From: Bin87 sp034423575
Lineage (GTDB): Bacteria > Chloroflexota > Dehalococcoidia > Lucifugimonadales > UBA3495
DNA length: 64,000 bases
NCBI GenBank assembly: GCA_034423575.1
Contig: DAOUIF010000007.1
Coordinates: 1 to 64,000, forward strand
Reading direction: 5' to 3'
Part shown: piece after piece, positions 50,179-59,577 of the stretch
How positions within the stretch are numbered: position 1 is the first letter of the stretch
How the letters are laid out: every line of letters starts with the position of its first letter
Notes under the pieces: model-generated
The model's database searches: none
Seen by the model: only the letters and a program-made list of their open reading frames with translations
What the model was told of the DNA's origin: nothing
Program-made: the position numbers and the translations under genes

Positions 50179-50892
50179 GTGAGTCCCATGCTCGCCATAG
50201 TTGCACCCATGGCCACCGAACTTGCGGGTCTGCGTCGCGCCATCGGCGACCCGCGCGGGGCTGGCGTGACATTGCGCGTCATCGGCGTGGGAAAGCGACG
50301 CGCTGAAGCGGGTATCGCGGAAGTGGCGGCTGAATTGCCAGACGCGATAATGGTGGTCGGATTCTGCGGGGGTGCGGACCCGACGCTGCGCACCGGCGAC
50401 CTGCACGTCGCCGACGTGTTCCACTCGGTTGACCGTTCGGAACCCATCGCCGCGGACCCGGGCCTGATCTGTAGAGCCAAGGCATGGACCGACCGCAACA
50501 ACCACCGTCTCGTGTGCGGTCCATCCGTAACCGTCGACGCTGTGGCGGGTGCGCAGGCGAAACGCGCCCTGCATGTGGAAACCGGCGCCGCGTCGGTGAA
50601 CATGGAGGACTATTGGGCGGCGAGTATCGCCGCAGACCATGAAATCCCCTTCGGATCTGTTCGTGCGGTGTTGGACACCGCCGATGACGAGCTACCCGAC
50701 TATCTCGGCGATGTCGGTGATGGGATTTTCGATGCCCTGCGTGGGCTGGCGACCCATCCCGGAAGCATATTCAGCCTGACACGTCTATCCCGGAAATCCA
50801 CAGTCGCGCGGGATCGCTTGGCGGATTGCGTGTCCGGCTTGTTGGTCTGCGCGTCAGTTCCGTCACCCAGCATAGATCCATCGAGGCCATGA
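50179..50892 (+). CDS. hpnG: Adenosylhopane nucleosidase HpnG (nucleoside-phosphorylase fold)
   Basis: About 237 residues, start GTG 50179 after GAGG (an ATG at 50188 is also possible). IVAPMATELAGLRRAI, VVGFCGGADPTLRTGDLHVAD, and ETGAASVNMEDYWAASIA, holding a MED-type substrate motif, are features of the MTA/SAH nucleosidase fold, shared by HpnG. It removes adenine from adenosylhopane to give ribosylhopane. The last four bases overlap the ATG of hpnA. Divergent in its N-terminus, but synteny makes the call firm. Confidence 0.85.
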   Translation: MSPMLAIVAPMATELAGLRRAIGDPRGAGVTLRVIGVGKRRAEAGIAEVAAELPDAIMVVGFCGGADPTLRTGDLHVADVFHSVDRSEPIAADPGLICRAKAWTDRNNHRLVCGPSVTVDAVAGAQAKRALHVETGAASVNMEDYWAASIAADHEIPFGSVRAVLDTADDELPDYLGDVGDGIFDALRGLATHPGSIFSLTRLSRKSTVARDRLADCVSGLLVCASVPSPSIDPSRP

Positions 50893-51896
50893 CCACGCTG
50901 GTAACGGGGGCTACCGGATTTGTCGGCGGAAACCTGGCGCGAGCGCTGTGGGCTCGTGGGGAGGATGTTCGCGCTTTGGTTAGGCCGTCCGGCAACGACC
51001 TGGCAATTCGAAACACAGGAGTGGCGCAAGTTGCCGGGGACCTCCTGGACAGCGAATCGGTGCGACGGGCCGCTGAAGGCTGCGAAACCATCTATCACTG
51101 CGCTGCCATCTACTCCTTCTGGTCCCTGCGCCCGCGCGAAATGTATCGCTCCAACGTGGTCGGTACGGTAAATCTGCTGGATGCAGCGCGCAGAGCCGGA
51201 GTGCGGAGGGTGGTGTTCACCAGCTCGGTAGCCACCATCGGGTTACCTTCCAACGGGTCCAGAGAGCCGCAGGACCTGGGCACGGAAGAGATGCCGACCC
51301 GACCGGCTTTCCTGATCGGGTACTACAAGCAGTCCAAGTACGCTGCCGAGCAAATTGCGTTGGCCGCCAACGACGACCAGATGGAGGTGGTCGTTGTCAA
51401 CCCGTGCGCTCCGGTGGGCGAGTGGGACGTCAAGCCGACGCCGACCGGCCAAATGCCCCTGTCCTTCGCCCGCGGCAAGGCGCCTGGCTACATCGCCACC
51501 GGCATGAATCTGATTGATGTGGCTGATGTCGCCGAAGGGCACATACTGGCGATGGAACGAGGTGTCCCCGGAGAACGGTACATCCTGGGGTGCCGCAACC
51601 TCACCCTGAAAGAGATTTTCGACATTCTGTCGGAGATCACCGGTCGTCGCGCTCCCAGCATTCGTATACCACACTGGGCGATCCTGGGGTTTGCCTACCT
51701 GGATGAATTCGTTCACGGTACGGTGCTGCGCCGAGCGCCTACGGTTCCGGTAGAGGCAATCAAGATCACAAAGCATCCAATGTACGTGAGCAGCGCAAAA
51801 GCGGTGGCGGAGCTGGGTTTGCCCCAGAGCCCTGTGGAGGCGGCGCTCGAAAAAGCGGTCCGTTGGTTTCGGGATTACGGCTACCTTCAGGGATGA
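50889..51896 (+). CDS. hpnA: Hopanoid-associated sugar epimerase HpnA
   Basis: 335 residues from the ATG at 50889, coupled to hpnG through ATGA. The extended SDR fold is seen as LVTGATGFVGGNLARAL, YYKQSKYAAE (Tyr and Lys of the catalytic pair) and VVVNPCAPVGEWD. The hopanoid-specific C-terminal DEFVHGTVLRRAP and MYVSSAKA are typical. HpnA is a conserved member of hopanoid clusters; its exact substrate is not established, though a sugar or nucleoside-linked intermediate is suspected. Confidence 0.9.
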   Translation: MTTLVTGATGFVGGNLARALWARGEDVRALVRPSGNDLAIRNTGVAQVAGDLLDSESVRRAAEGCETIYHCAAIYSFWSLRPREMYRSNVVGTVNLLDAARRAGVRRVVFTSSVATIGLPSNGSREPQDLGTEEMPTRPAFLIGYYKQSKYAAEQIALAANDDQMEVVVVNPCAPVGEWDVKPTPTGQMPLSFARGKAPGYIATGMNLIDVADVAEGHILAMERGVPGERYILGCRNLTLKEIFDILSEITGRRAPSIRIPHWAILGFAYLDEFVHGTVLRRAPTVPVEAIKITKHPMYVSSAKAVAELGLPQSPVEAALEKAVRWFRDYGYLQG

Positions 51897-54046
51897 ACAC
51901 CCTCAGCACAGTCATTATGGTTGTCCGGGAAATCGATCGCAACGGGACTGCCGGTCTTGTCGAAGCGCCGTCGTTTACGGCGTTGGGCACGGCGATCGAG
52001 CGGCTGCAGGGATACTTCCGCCGTATCCAGGACCCCGCCGGCTTCTGGTGGGGTGAATTGGAATCGAACAACACCATGGAAGCGGAGTACGTGATGCTGT
52101 CCCGGTTCCTGGGCCGATGCAATCCGGACCGCGAGCAGCATATCGTCAACTATCTCTGCAGCAAGCAACTGGACGATGGGTCTTGGGCCATCTACTACGG
52201 CGCCCCTGGAGATCTGTCTACCACCGTGGAATGCTACTTTGCGCTAAAGCTCTGCGGAGAAGATCCTGAATCGGACCACATGCGTCGGGCCAGGGAGTTC
52301 GTTTTGCAACGCGGCGGCGTGCCCCGCACCCGGATGTTCACCCGCATATGGCTCGCCCTGTTTGGACAATGGGAATGGGACGGCACTCCCAGACTTCCCA
52401 TTGAGATGATACTGCTCCCGGACTGGGCGCCTTTCAGTATCTACCGCTTCGCCAGTTGGGCAAGGGGATGTATCGTCCCTCTGTCCATCGTGCTTTCGCG
52501 CCGCCCGGTTCGATCCATTCCGCCGGATCACAGCATCGACGAGCTGTTTCCCGATGGTCGCTCGGGAACCGATTATTCCGTGCCGTCGCCACCCGGGTTC
52601 AACCTGCCCAGGCTGGTTCACCTGGCCGAGCAGACGCTTGGGAAGATTTACGACCTCATTCCGTTCAATCCTCTATGCAGGATCGCAGAACGCAAAGTGG
52701 TTCGTTGGATCGTGGACCACCAGGAAGACGACGGCAGTTGGGGAGGCATCCAACCGCCGTGGGTGTACAGCCTTATTGCCCTCAGCGTGTGCGGGTTCGA
52801 CAACGATCATCCCACCATGGCGCGCGGGTTCGCTGGTCTGGACGGCTTTTCCATCCAGAAAGACGATCGCTGGACCATACAGGGCTGCATTTCGCCGGTT
52901 TGGGATACGTGCCTGGTGGTTCAGGGGCTGGCGGAAAGCGAGTTGTCGCCTGCGGACCCCATGTTGGAATCGGCCACCCGGTGGCTGGTCGCTAAGCAGA
53001 TATTGGTCGGCGGCGACTGGCAGATACAAGCGCCGCAACTACAACCAGGCGGTTGGGCTTTTGAATTCCACAACAAATGCTATCCGGACATCGATGATAG
53101 CGCAGAGGTAGTGCTGGCTTTGCGCCTGGGCCAATTACCTGGGGATGAAGACCAGTCCCGCCACGACGCCATCACGCGGGCCGTGGACTGGATCCGCGGA
53201 ATGCAGAATAAGGACGGTGGGTGGGCGTCATTCGACAAAGACAACAATCACGGCTATGTAACGGCCCTCACGTTCAGTGATTTCGGTGAAGTCCTTGACC
53301 CTTCCAGCGCGGATGTAACCGCCCACGTGCTGGAAATGTACGGCAAACTAGGATACAGGACCGACCTTGATTTCCTGCAGCAGGCTTATCGCTATTTGCG
53401 CCACGAGCAGGAGGATGACGGTAGTTGGTTCGGGCGATGGGGAGTAAACTACGTCTACGGCTTGGGGGCCGTCCTGCCGGCGTTGGAGGCTGCCGGCGAA
53501 AATATGAGCCAACCGTACATCAGCCGGGCGGTGCAATGGCTGATTGATCACCAGAATCCTGACGGAGGTTGGGGCGAATCCTGCGCCTCGTACATAGATT
53601 CGACGCAACGAGGAGTTGGCCCCAGTACCGCTTCCCAGACCGCTTGGGCTATTATTGCGCTGGTTGCCGCCGGATACAGAGACCATCAGGCCACGCACCG
53701 CGGCGTCTCATACCTATTGGAAACACAACTTGAAGGGGGCAACTGGGACGAGCCGTACTTCACCGGCACCGGATTTCCGGGATATCTGAAGGGCGAGCGA
53801 GTAGACAGAGTCCCACAGCCCGGCGAACGCGGATTCCAGGGCGCCGAGCTGTCAGCGGGATTCATGATCAACTACCACCTTTACCGAAACACCTGGCCAT
53901 TGATAGCGTTGGCCCGCTATCGGACAAGCCGGGCCCGCGGAGATCTTCGTGCCAAGTCCCAGGACACCGGTCGACGGCCTTTGGAACCGCAGAACCCTGG
54001 CTCTGCCTCCTCGCATAAGTGTTCCGTTCATCACACTCCTCTGTAG
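51893..54046 (+). CDS. shc: Squalene-hopene cyclase
   Basis: 717 residues, somewhat longer than the usual 620-680. QDPAGFWWGELESNNTMEAEYV is the N-terminal domain signature, and several QW repeats are visible (for example QNKDGGWASFDKDNN and QNPDGGWGESCAS). The protonating Asp-rich motif is D-I-D-D-S-A (399-404, at 53087-53104), where most family members have DxDDTA; the Thr-to-Ser change is conservative. Converts squalene to hopene/hopanol in the membrane. It overlaps hpnA by 4 bp (ATGA). The C-terminal 30 residues are low-complexity and not conserved. Confidence 0.94.
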   Translation: MNTLSTVIMVVREIDRNGTAGLVEAPSFTALGTAIERLQGYFRRIQDPAGFWWGELESNNTMEAEYVMLSRFLGRCNPDREQHIVNYLCSKQLDDGSWAIYYGAPGDLSTTVECYFALKLCGEDPESDHMRRAREFVLQRGGVPRTRMFTRIWLALFGQWEWDGTPRLPIEMILLPDWAPFSIYRFASWARGCIVPLSIVLSRRPVRSIPPDHSIDELFPDGRSGTDYSVPSPPGFNLPRLVHLAEQTLGKIYDLIPFNPLCRIAERKVVRWIVDHQEDDGSWGGIQPPWVYSLIALSVCGFDNDHPTMARGFAGLDGFSIQKDDRWTIQGCISPVWDTCLVVQGLAESELSPADPMLESATRWLVAKQILVGGDWQIQAPQLQPGGWAFEFHNKCYPDIDDSAEVVLALRLGQLPGDEDQSRHDAITRAVDWIRGMQNKDGGWASFDKDNNHGYVTALTFSDFGEVLDPSSADVTAHVLEMYGKLGYRTDLDFLQQAYRYLRHEQEDDGSWFGRWGVNYVYGLGAVLPALEAAGENMSQPYISRAVQWLIDHQNPDGGWGESCASYIDSTQRGVGPSTASQTAWAIIALVAAGYRDHQATHRGVSYLLETQLEGGNWDEPYFTGTGFPGYLKGERVDRVPQPGERGFQGAELSAGFMINYHLYRNTWPLIALARYRTSRARGDLRAKSQDTGRRPLEPQNPGSASSHKCSVHHTPL

Positions 54047-54056
54047 AGTGCAACTC

Positions 54057-54500
54057 ATGAAAACCGAACATTTTTCCCTGAAAGTCGACACCACCGGCGC
54101 ACCCGAGTTCATTGATATCACTGACTGGGTGAAGGGCTGCGTTGGCAAGTCTCGTGTCAGCAACGGGTTCGTTGTGGTCTATTCACGGCACACCACGGCA
54201 GCCGTGATCATCAACGAGAACGAACCACTGCTGATCGAAGACATGACGCGCTTCTTGGAGAAAATGTGCCCCCGTTTCGGAGAATATCGGCACAATGATT
54301 TTTCGATACGCACGGTCAACATGACCGAGGAAGAATCGCCCAACGGCCACGCTCACCTGCAGCACCTGATGCTGGGATCCAGTGAAACCATCCCGCTGAT
54401 CGATGGGAAGATGCCCTTTGGCCAGTGGCAGAGCATTTTCTTCATTGAACTGGATCATCCACGGCCGCGTGAGGTGATGGTCCAGATCGTCGGCGAATAA
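54057..54500 (+). CDS. YjbQ-family protein (UPF0047)
   Basis: 147 residues from ATG 54057. VKGCVGKSRVSNGFVVVYSRHTTAAVIINENEP, NGHAHLQHLMLGSSETIPLIDGKMPFGQWQSIFFIELDHPRPREV are family hallmarks; the HTT and NGHAHLQ histidines could bind a metal. Some homologues have thiamine-phosphate-synthase activity, but the role is not settled. Its placement inside the hopanoid operon between shc and hpnC is unusual and could be incidental transcription. Confidence 0.88.
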   Translation: MKTEHFSLKVDTTGAPEFIDITDWVKGCVGKSRVSNGFVVVYSRHTTAAVIINENEPLLIEDMTRFLEKMCPRFGEYRHNDFSIRTVNMTEEESPNGHAHLQHLMLGSSETIPLIDGKMPFGQWQSIFFIELDHPRPREVMVQIVGE

Positions 54501-54522
54501 TCGCGCATCATCGTCCCATAGC

Positions 54523-55521
54523 ATGTCAACCACCGTTGAAGAGAGGGCCGACCGCGGTACGGACGCCGGCGCTAACGCGCCCGCCGGGCCAGTAACGCTG
54601 GCTGAGGCATACCGGTACTGTGAGACCCTGGCCCGCGGACACTATGAGAATTTCAACGTCGGCGGTTGGATTACGCCCAGGGACAAACTGCCTCACGTCT
54701 ATGCCATCTATGCCTGGTGCCGGATGGTAGACGATCTTGGCGACGAAGTCTTGCCGACGGAGCAGGCGGCGAAGCCCGCTGATGACGGTAAACCCGCCGA
54801 CACGGTCACCGCTTATCGACGCGGTCAACTGGCGTGGTGGGAAGAAGAGCTGGGCTCCATTTACTCCGGCCAACCGCAGCACCCCATCTCGATTGCAGTG
54901 CAGCACACCGTCGGTTCGTTCGACATTCCTCGGGAACCGTTCCAACGGCTGATACACGCCAACTTGATGGACCAGGGCTCGGGGCGTTTCGACACACTGG
55001 ACGACGTGCTCGAATACTGTCGATATTCCGCCAACCCGGTTGGGCACCTGTACCTGTATCTGTTTGGGTGCGCCGATCGCCGACGGCTGCTTCTAGCCGA
55101 TCACACTTGCACCGCCTTGCAACTCACCAACTTCTGGCAGGACGTGAGCCGCGACTACCGGGACCGGGGCCGGGTCTACCTTCCCCAGAGCGACATGAAA
55201 CGCTTCGGCGTCAGCGAGAGCGACATCGCCAACAATGCAGCAACCCCCGGTTTTCGGGCGTTGTTGCGATACGAGTGCGACATCGCGATGGAAATGTTCC
55301 GCCAGGGCGCGGCTCTGGTTGAGTCGCTGGACCGTCGCGCCCAATTGCCGGTGGCTCTCTTCACTCGGGGCGGTGTGTCCATTCTCCACGCCATACGCCG
55401 GCAAGGTTACGACGTCCTGAGCCATCGCCCGGCATTGTCCAGCCGGCAGAAAGGCTGGTTGCTGGCGTCTGCCTGGTTGGGCAATAAACTGGGGATCGGC
55501 TACGGATTGCCCAAAGCCTGA
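54523..55521 (+). CDS. hpnC: Hydroxysqualene synthase HpnC
   Basis: 332 residues. Squalene/phytoene synthase fold: first Asp-rich segment AIYAWCRMVDDLGDE, second LTNFWQDVSRDYRDRGRVYLP. The N-terminus with RYCETLARGHYENFNVG is typical of HpnC. In the HpnCDE route it converts presqualene diphosphate to hydroxysqualene. The start at 54523 overlaps nothing; hpnD follows by 10 bp. Confidence 0.92.
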   Translation: MSTTVEERADRGTDAGANAPAGPVTLAEAYRYCETLARGHYENFNVGGWITPRDKLPHVYAIYAWCRMVDDLGDEVLPTEQAAKPADDGKPADTVTAYRRGQLAWWEEELGSIYSGQPQHPISIAVQHTVGSFDIPREPFQRLIHANLMDQGSGRFDTLDDVLEYCRYSANPVGHLYLYLFGCADRRRLLLADHTCTALQLTNFWQDVSRDYRDRGRVYLPQSDMKRFGVSESDIANNAATPGFRALLRYECDIAMEMFRQGAALVESLDRRAQLPVALFTRGGVSILHAIRRQGYDVLSHRPALSSRQKGWLLASAWLGNKLGIGYGLPKA

Positions 55522-55531
55522 GGCGAGCCAG

Positions 55532-56428
55532 ATGACGACGCCAACACGGACGGCATCCTCAGCATCGCGCGAAGCGTTAGCCGAAGCGTACGCGGAGTGC
55601 CGTCGCGTAACCAAGCGCGAAGCCCGTAACTTTTACTTCGCGTTCCTCACGCTGCCGGCCAAACAGAGGAGGGCGATCTACGTCGCGTACACATTCTGCC
55701 GGCATTGTGACGATTCCGTGGACGCCGAAGGAACACGGGCGGAAAAACTGCATCGGATCGATAATCTGCGCTCCAAGTTGACCCAGGCATACGCAGGAAA
55801 CGCCGATCAGCCTCTGTTCATTGGGTTGTGCGACGTGGCGGAAACCTACAGCATTCCGGAGCAGTACTTCCAGGAAGTGCTGAACGGCGTCGAATCCGAC
55901 CTCGTAAAAACCAGGTACGCTGATTTCGAGGAGTTGCGCGCCTATTGCTATCAGGTAGCCTCGGTGGTCGGGCTGATTTGCATTCACATTTTCGGATATC
56001 GGGGCGGCGAGGAAGCCCATCGCGGCGCCATAGACCTGGGATTGGCCATGCAATTGACTAACATCTGCCGGGATGTGCGCGAGGACTGGGACTTCGGACG
56101 GGTCTATTTGCCTCAGGACGAGTTGCAAAGGTTCGGAGTAACCGAAGCGGATCTGGGAAATCGCGCAGTTACCGAGGGTTTTGCAGACCTGATGCAATTC
56201 CAGATCGACCGGGCCCGCGAGTACTTCGCCAGTGGACGACGGTTGTTGCCATGTCTTTCGCCAAGGTCTCGCGCCTGCCCGGCCGCGCTCGGTCTCATTT
56301 ATGGTGGCGTGCTGAACAAGATCGAAGCCGCCGGATACGACGTGTTTCGTGAACGTATCGGCCTGAGCAAGGCGGCCAAACTGGGGCTGATGGCCAGAGC
56401 CTGGCTCGCGGGCCCCCTTATGAAGTGA
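55532..56428 (+). CDS. hpnD: Presqualene diphosphate synthase HpnD
   Basis: 298 residues. FYFAFLTLPAKQRRAIYVAY followed by FCRHCDDSVD (first Asp-rich motif), and AMQLTNICRDVREDWDFGRVYLP (second). These mark HpnD as the farnesyl-diphosphate head-to-head condensing enzyme. It forms presqualene diphosphate. GTG of hpnE overlaps its stop (GTGA), so the CDE genes are tightly coupled. Confidence 0.93.
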   Translation: MTTPTRTASSASREALAEAYAECRRVTKREARNFYFAFLTLPAKQRRAIYVAYTFCRHCDDSVDAEGTRAEKLHRIDNLRSKLTQAYAGNADQPLFIGLCDVAETYSIPEQYFQEVLNGVESDLVKTRYADFEELRAYCYQVASVVGLICIHIFGYRGGEEAHRGAIDLGLAMQLTNICRDVREDWDFGRVYLPQDELQRFGVTEADLGNRAVTEGFADLMQFQIDRAREYFASGRRLLPCLSPRSRACPAALGLIYGGVLNKIEAAGYDVFRERIGLSKAAKLGLMARAWLAGPLMK

Positions 56429-57855
56429 CCGACAACGGCACCGTTGACGGCCCGACGGCGCTGGTAATCGGCGGCGGACTGGCAGGTATCGCCGCCGCCG
56501 CCCAACTGGCGGAATCTGGTTGGCGAGTGACTTTGCTGGAGGCTCGAACCTCTCTGGGGGGGCGGGCCTTTTCGTTCGTCGACGCGGAAAGCGGGCACGA
56601 GCTGGACAACGGCCAGCACGTGATTGTGGGCGCGTGTCGTAACCTCATCGCGTTCGCCGACCGCATCGGCGTCGGTGACCTCTGGCACGTGCAACCCAGA
56701 TTGAACGTTGATGTTTATGACCGTGTGGGTCGCAGGGGCAAGCTCTACGGCCTCGGCGGACCGGCCCCAGTCCATCTGCTGGCGGCATTCATCACCTACC
56801 GCCACCTGAGTCTGGGCGACAAGTGCCGCGCAATCCGCGGCGTGATTGCCGCGATCATGGCCAACCGGCACTCCCCCGAGATGGATACAACGTCCTTCTA
56901 CGAATGGCTCAGAGCGCAAGGCCAATCCGAACGGTGCATCTGCAATCTTTGGAACGTGATCATCGAAGGGACGCTCAATGACAACATCCGTGACGTGAGC
57001 GCGGCCATGGGATTGATGATCATCCAGGACGGCTTGTTGAAAGGTCGACGCGAAATAAACCTTGGATATCCAAAAACCCCTTTGGGGCAGGCGTTGGGAA
57101 TTCCGAGCGAGACCTACCTGCGTAACTTGGGCGTGCAGACCCTGCTGGGTTGCACGGTTCATTCCATCGAGGCGGACGAAAACGGCTGGGTGCAGCAAGT
57201 CACGGGGGGAGACGGCCGGGTATTCACGGCAGACGCCTACGTAAGCGCGGCGCCTTTCTGGATCCTGCCCAGCCTGATTCCCGAAGATCTGGCGCGAAAA
57301 GCACCGTTCAATTCGTTAACCGGACTGCGAGCCTCGCCCATCGTCAACGTCCATCTCGAGTATGATCGTGCTGTGATGGACGGAGATTTCTGCTACTTGC
57401 TGGAAAGCCCGTTGCAGTGGGTCTTCAACGATTCGCTGATCCAGGGCAATCGTCGCCGGCACGACAGTCAGTCGCTCACGGTCTCAATCAGCGCTGCGTG
57501 GGACCACATTGACCTGCCACGCAAGGAACTTGAGCGCTGCATCTTCGATGAAATGCGGAAGGCGTTCCCCAGGGCGCGTGAAGCGCGGATCGTTAATTCC
57601 ACCGTGGTGAAACAGCGGAACGCCACATTCCGGTGCACTCCAGGGGCACAGCGGTTTCGACCCGGCCCGCTCACCGCATCGCCGAATCTCTTTTTGGCCG
57701 GGGAATGGACTGACACCGGATGGCCCTCGACTATGGAGGGGGCAATCATCAGCGGATATAATGCCGCTGCGGCGGTTATGTCGAGCCGGGGCGACACCGC
57801 GCGCACGGGAGGCAGAGAGTGTCCGACCAATGGTCTGAACAGCGCGACGAACTGA
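56425..57855 (+). CDS. hpnE: Hydroxysqualene dehydroxylase HpnE
   Basis: 476 residues, starting with GTG 56425. The FAD dinucleotide motif is VIGGGLAGIAAAAQLAESGW, then GGRAFSFVDAESGHELDNGQHV, and the C-terminal FAD contact is FLAGEWTDTGWPSTMEGAIISG. This is the amine-oxidase-like fold of HpnE, related to phytoene desaturases. It reduces hydroxysqualene to squalene. It completes the squalene branch of the operon. Its 3' end overlaps the class II aldolase gene by 37 bp. Confidence 0.92.
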   Translation: MTDNGTVDGPTALVIGGGLAGIAAAAQLAESGWRVTLLEARTSLGGRAFSFVDAESGHELDNGQHVIVGACRNLIAFADRIGVGDLWHVQPRLNVDVYDRVGRRGKLYGLGGPAPVHLLAAFITYRHLSLGDKCRAIRGVIAAIMANRHSPEMDTTSFYEWLRAQGQSERCICNLWNVIIEGTLNDNIRDVSAAMGLMIIQDGLLKGRREINLGYPKTPLGQALGIPSETYLRNLGVQTLLGCTVHSIEADENGWVQQVTGGDGRVFTADAYVSAAPFWILPSLIPEDLARKAPFNSLTGLRASPIVNVHLEYDRAVMDGDFCYLLESPLQWVFNDSLIQGNRRRHDSQSLTVSISAAWDHIDLPRKELERCIFDEMRKAFPRAREARIVNSTVVKQRNATFRCTPGAQRFRPGPLTASPNLFLAGEWTDTGWPSTMEGAIISGYNAAAAVMSSRGDTARTGGRECPTNGLNSATN

Positions 57856-58481
57856 CCGAGGCCACGCGCGAAATGTACCAGCGCGGCCTGGTGGGGGCGT
57901 ATTCAGGGAACACCAGTCTGCGTTTGACCGGCTCCGGAGATGACAGCCTGCTGCTGGTGACGCCTACACATCATCCCTACTACCGGCTTCAGCCGGACGA
58001 GCTGGTGGTGGTGAACCTGGACGGCGAACCCGTTTCTCCGGCCCCGATGGCGCCGTCGTCAGAAACCCGCTTGCACCTCGAGATCTATCGCCAACGACCG
58101 GACGTCCAGGCAGTGGCGCATACCCATTCCATATATGCATCCGTTGCTGCGGTCATTGGTAGGGACATCCCACCGCTGATCGACGAGATGCTTATGACCA
58201 TCGGCGGCCCGATCAAGGTCAGCAAGTACGCCTTTCCGGGAACGCAGGAACTGGCGGAACAAGCCTTCGACGCGCTCGGGGACCGCAACGCTGCACTGCT
58301 GAGGAACCACGGCGCCGTCGGAGTCGGGCCGGACATCTGGGAGGCATTGGAAGTTTGCGATCTGGTCGAGCGGTTGGCGCAAATTTTCGTGCTCGCACGC
58401 AACTTCGGCCCGCGAGCCGCGTCCCCCTTGCCTGAGGACGCCGTCGCAACGGAAATGCAGTTGTTTCGCGACCGACGCTGA
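57819..58481 (+). CDS. Class II aldolase/adducin-family protein
   Basis: 220 residues, start GTG 57819. YSGNTSLRL, LLVTPTHHPYYRLQPDELVVV, SSETRLHLEIYRQRPDVQAVAHTHSIYAS (zinc His-x-His) and LLRNHGAVGVG (third zinc His) are standard for L-fuculose/L-ribulose phosphate aldolases. It would cleave or epimerise a phosphosugar. Its overlap with hpnE indicates membership of the operon; a role in the ribosyl hopanoid side chain is an attractive but unproven inference. Confidence 0.85.
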   Translation: MSDQWSEQRDELTEATREMYQRGLVGAYSGNTSLRLTGSGDDSLLLVTPTHHPYYRLQPDELVVVNLDGEPVSPAPMAPSSETRLHLEIYRQRPDVQAVAHTHSIYASVAAVIGRDIPPLIDEMLMTIGGPIKVSKYAFPGTQELAEQAFDALGDRNAALLRNHGAVGVGPDIWEALEVCDLVERLAQIFVLARNFGPRAASPLPEDAVATEMQLFRDRR

Positions 58482-58535
58482 CCACTCGCATTTGTAGTTT
58501 TCAACGCCAAACCAACCAACATGCTGTGCTGACGA

Positions 58536-59573
58536 ATGAGTTCCGGATCTGAAATCCCCCGCGACTTTTCCCACGTGATCGGCGTGGTGGGCGCTGCATC
58601 CAAATTCGGGGCGCAGTTGCTGCTCCACTTCGAGAAAGAACGACCCGACTGTTGGCTGGTGGCGGTAGCAGAGCGCCCGCTGCGCTGGCCTGTGGAACGC
58701 ATTTCCACCTACCGCCTGGCCCAAAATCGGGTCGGCGGCACCCTGACGATGTCCGACATCCCCGACTTCATGCAGCAGAAAGCCTGGGACATGTTACTGG
58801 AAGGGCATGAGTTGACGATCGCCGACATTCCGGACGTGTTGCAGCTGGAAGGTGTGAACTCCCTGGTCCACGTGGGGAGCTATTACGACGGACCCAACCC
58901 CGAACAATTTTGTGCCGACGCTCAGCTTTGGCTCCGGGCGGCCCGCATCGCGGGAGTGCGCCGGTTCATCTACCTGTCGGACGTCCGGATCTATGGGATC
59001 AACGCCAATAACCCGATCCCCATCACCGAAAGAACGGCCAAAAATCCGATCCGCCAACATCGCTACCTCACGGAAGCTGAACCGACGCTGGCCACCAGGG
59101 AAGATTACGCAGCCTCGGCGGAGGCGCGAGGCGACGGTGAAGACATGAACGTGGCCGTGCTGCGCACAGCGATGTCGGTCAACACCAATCACGCGAGTCC
59201 TGCAACCGAAGAGCTGTTGTTGCCAGCAGTCACGGCAAACCGGAAACGCAGCTTCCCGCTCCAGTTCCTGCACCAGCATGACCTGGCCAGGGCGATTGAT
59301 CGGGTGATAAGCCGGGACCTGCACGGAGTGTTCAACGTCGCCGGCGACGGCGTGGTGGATTCCCTCGATATCCTGGAATGGTGCCGGGAACCCGGCCTTC
59401 CCCGACACGCTGGTTCGAGTCGTTTGCGCGGTGCCGCGGGAAGGCAGCTGTCCAAGCATCCGCTGATCGTGAGCTCCGCCAAATTCAAGCAGGCAGCCGG
59501 TTTCGGGTTCAAGTATTCATCCGCGCGCGCCGTACGCGCCTACTGCCATTCAGTGCTCCTCGAACCGAGTTAA
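58536..59573 (+). CDS. NAD-dependent epimerase/dehydratase-like protein, divergent
   Basis: 345 residues. VIGVVGAASKFGAQLLLHF is the Rossmann start (GAASKFG instead of GATGFIG), VNSLVHVGSYYDGPN and RRFIYLSDVRIYG are the next strands, and FLHQHDLARAIDRVISRDLHGVFNVAGDG is a characteristic extended-SDR C-terminal segment. The catalytic Tyr-x3-Lys pair is not seen at the usual place, so activity may be lost or altered. It continues the run from the aldolase with a 54-bp gap. Confidence 0.75.
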   Translation: MSSGSEIPRDFSHVIGVVGAASKFGAQLLLHFEKERPDCWLVAVAERPLRWPVERISTYRLAQNRVGGTLTMSDIPDFMQQKAWDMLLEGHELTIADIPDVLQLEGVNSLVHVGSYYDGPNPEQFCADAQLWLRAARIAGVRRFIYLSDVRIYGINANNPIPITERTAKNPIRQHRYLTEAEPTLATREDYAASAEARGDGEDMNVAVLRTAMSVNTNHASPATEELLLPAVTANRKRSFPLQFLHQHDLARAIDRVISRDLHGVFNVAGDGVVDSLDILEWCREPGLPRHAGSSRLRGAAGRQLSKHPLIVSSAKFKQAAGFGFKYSSARAVRAYCHSVLLEPS

Positions 59574-59577
59574 CCGC

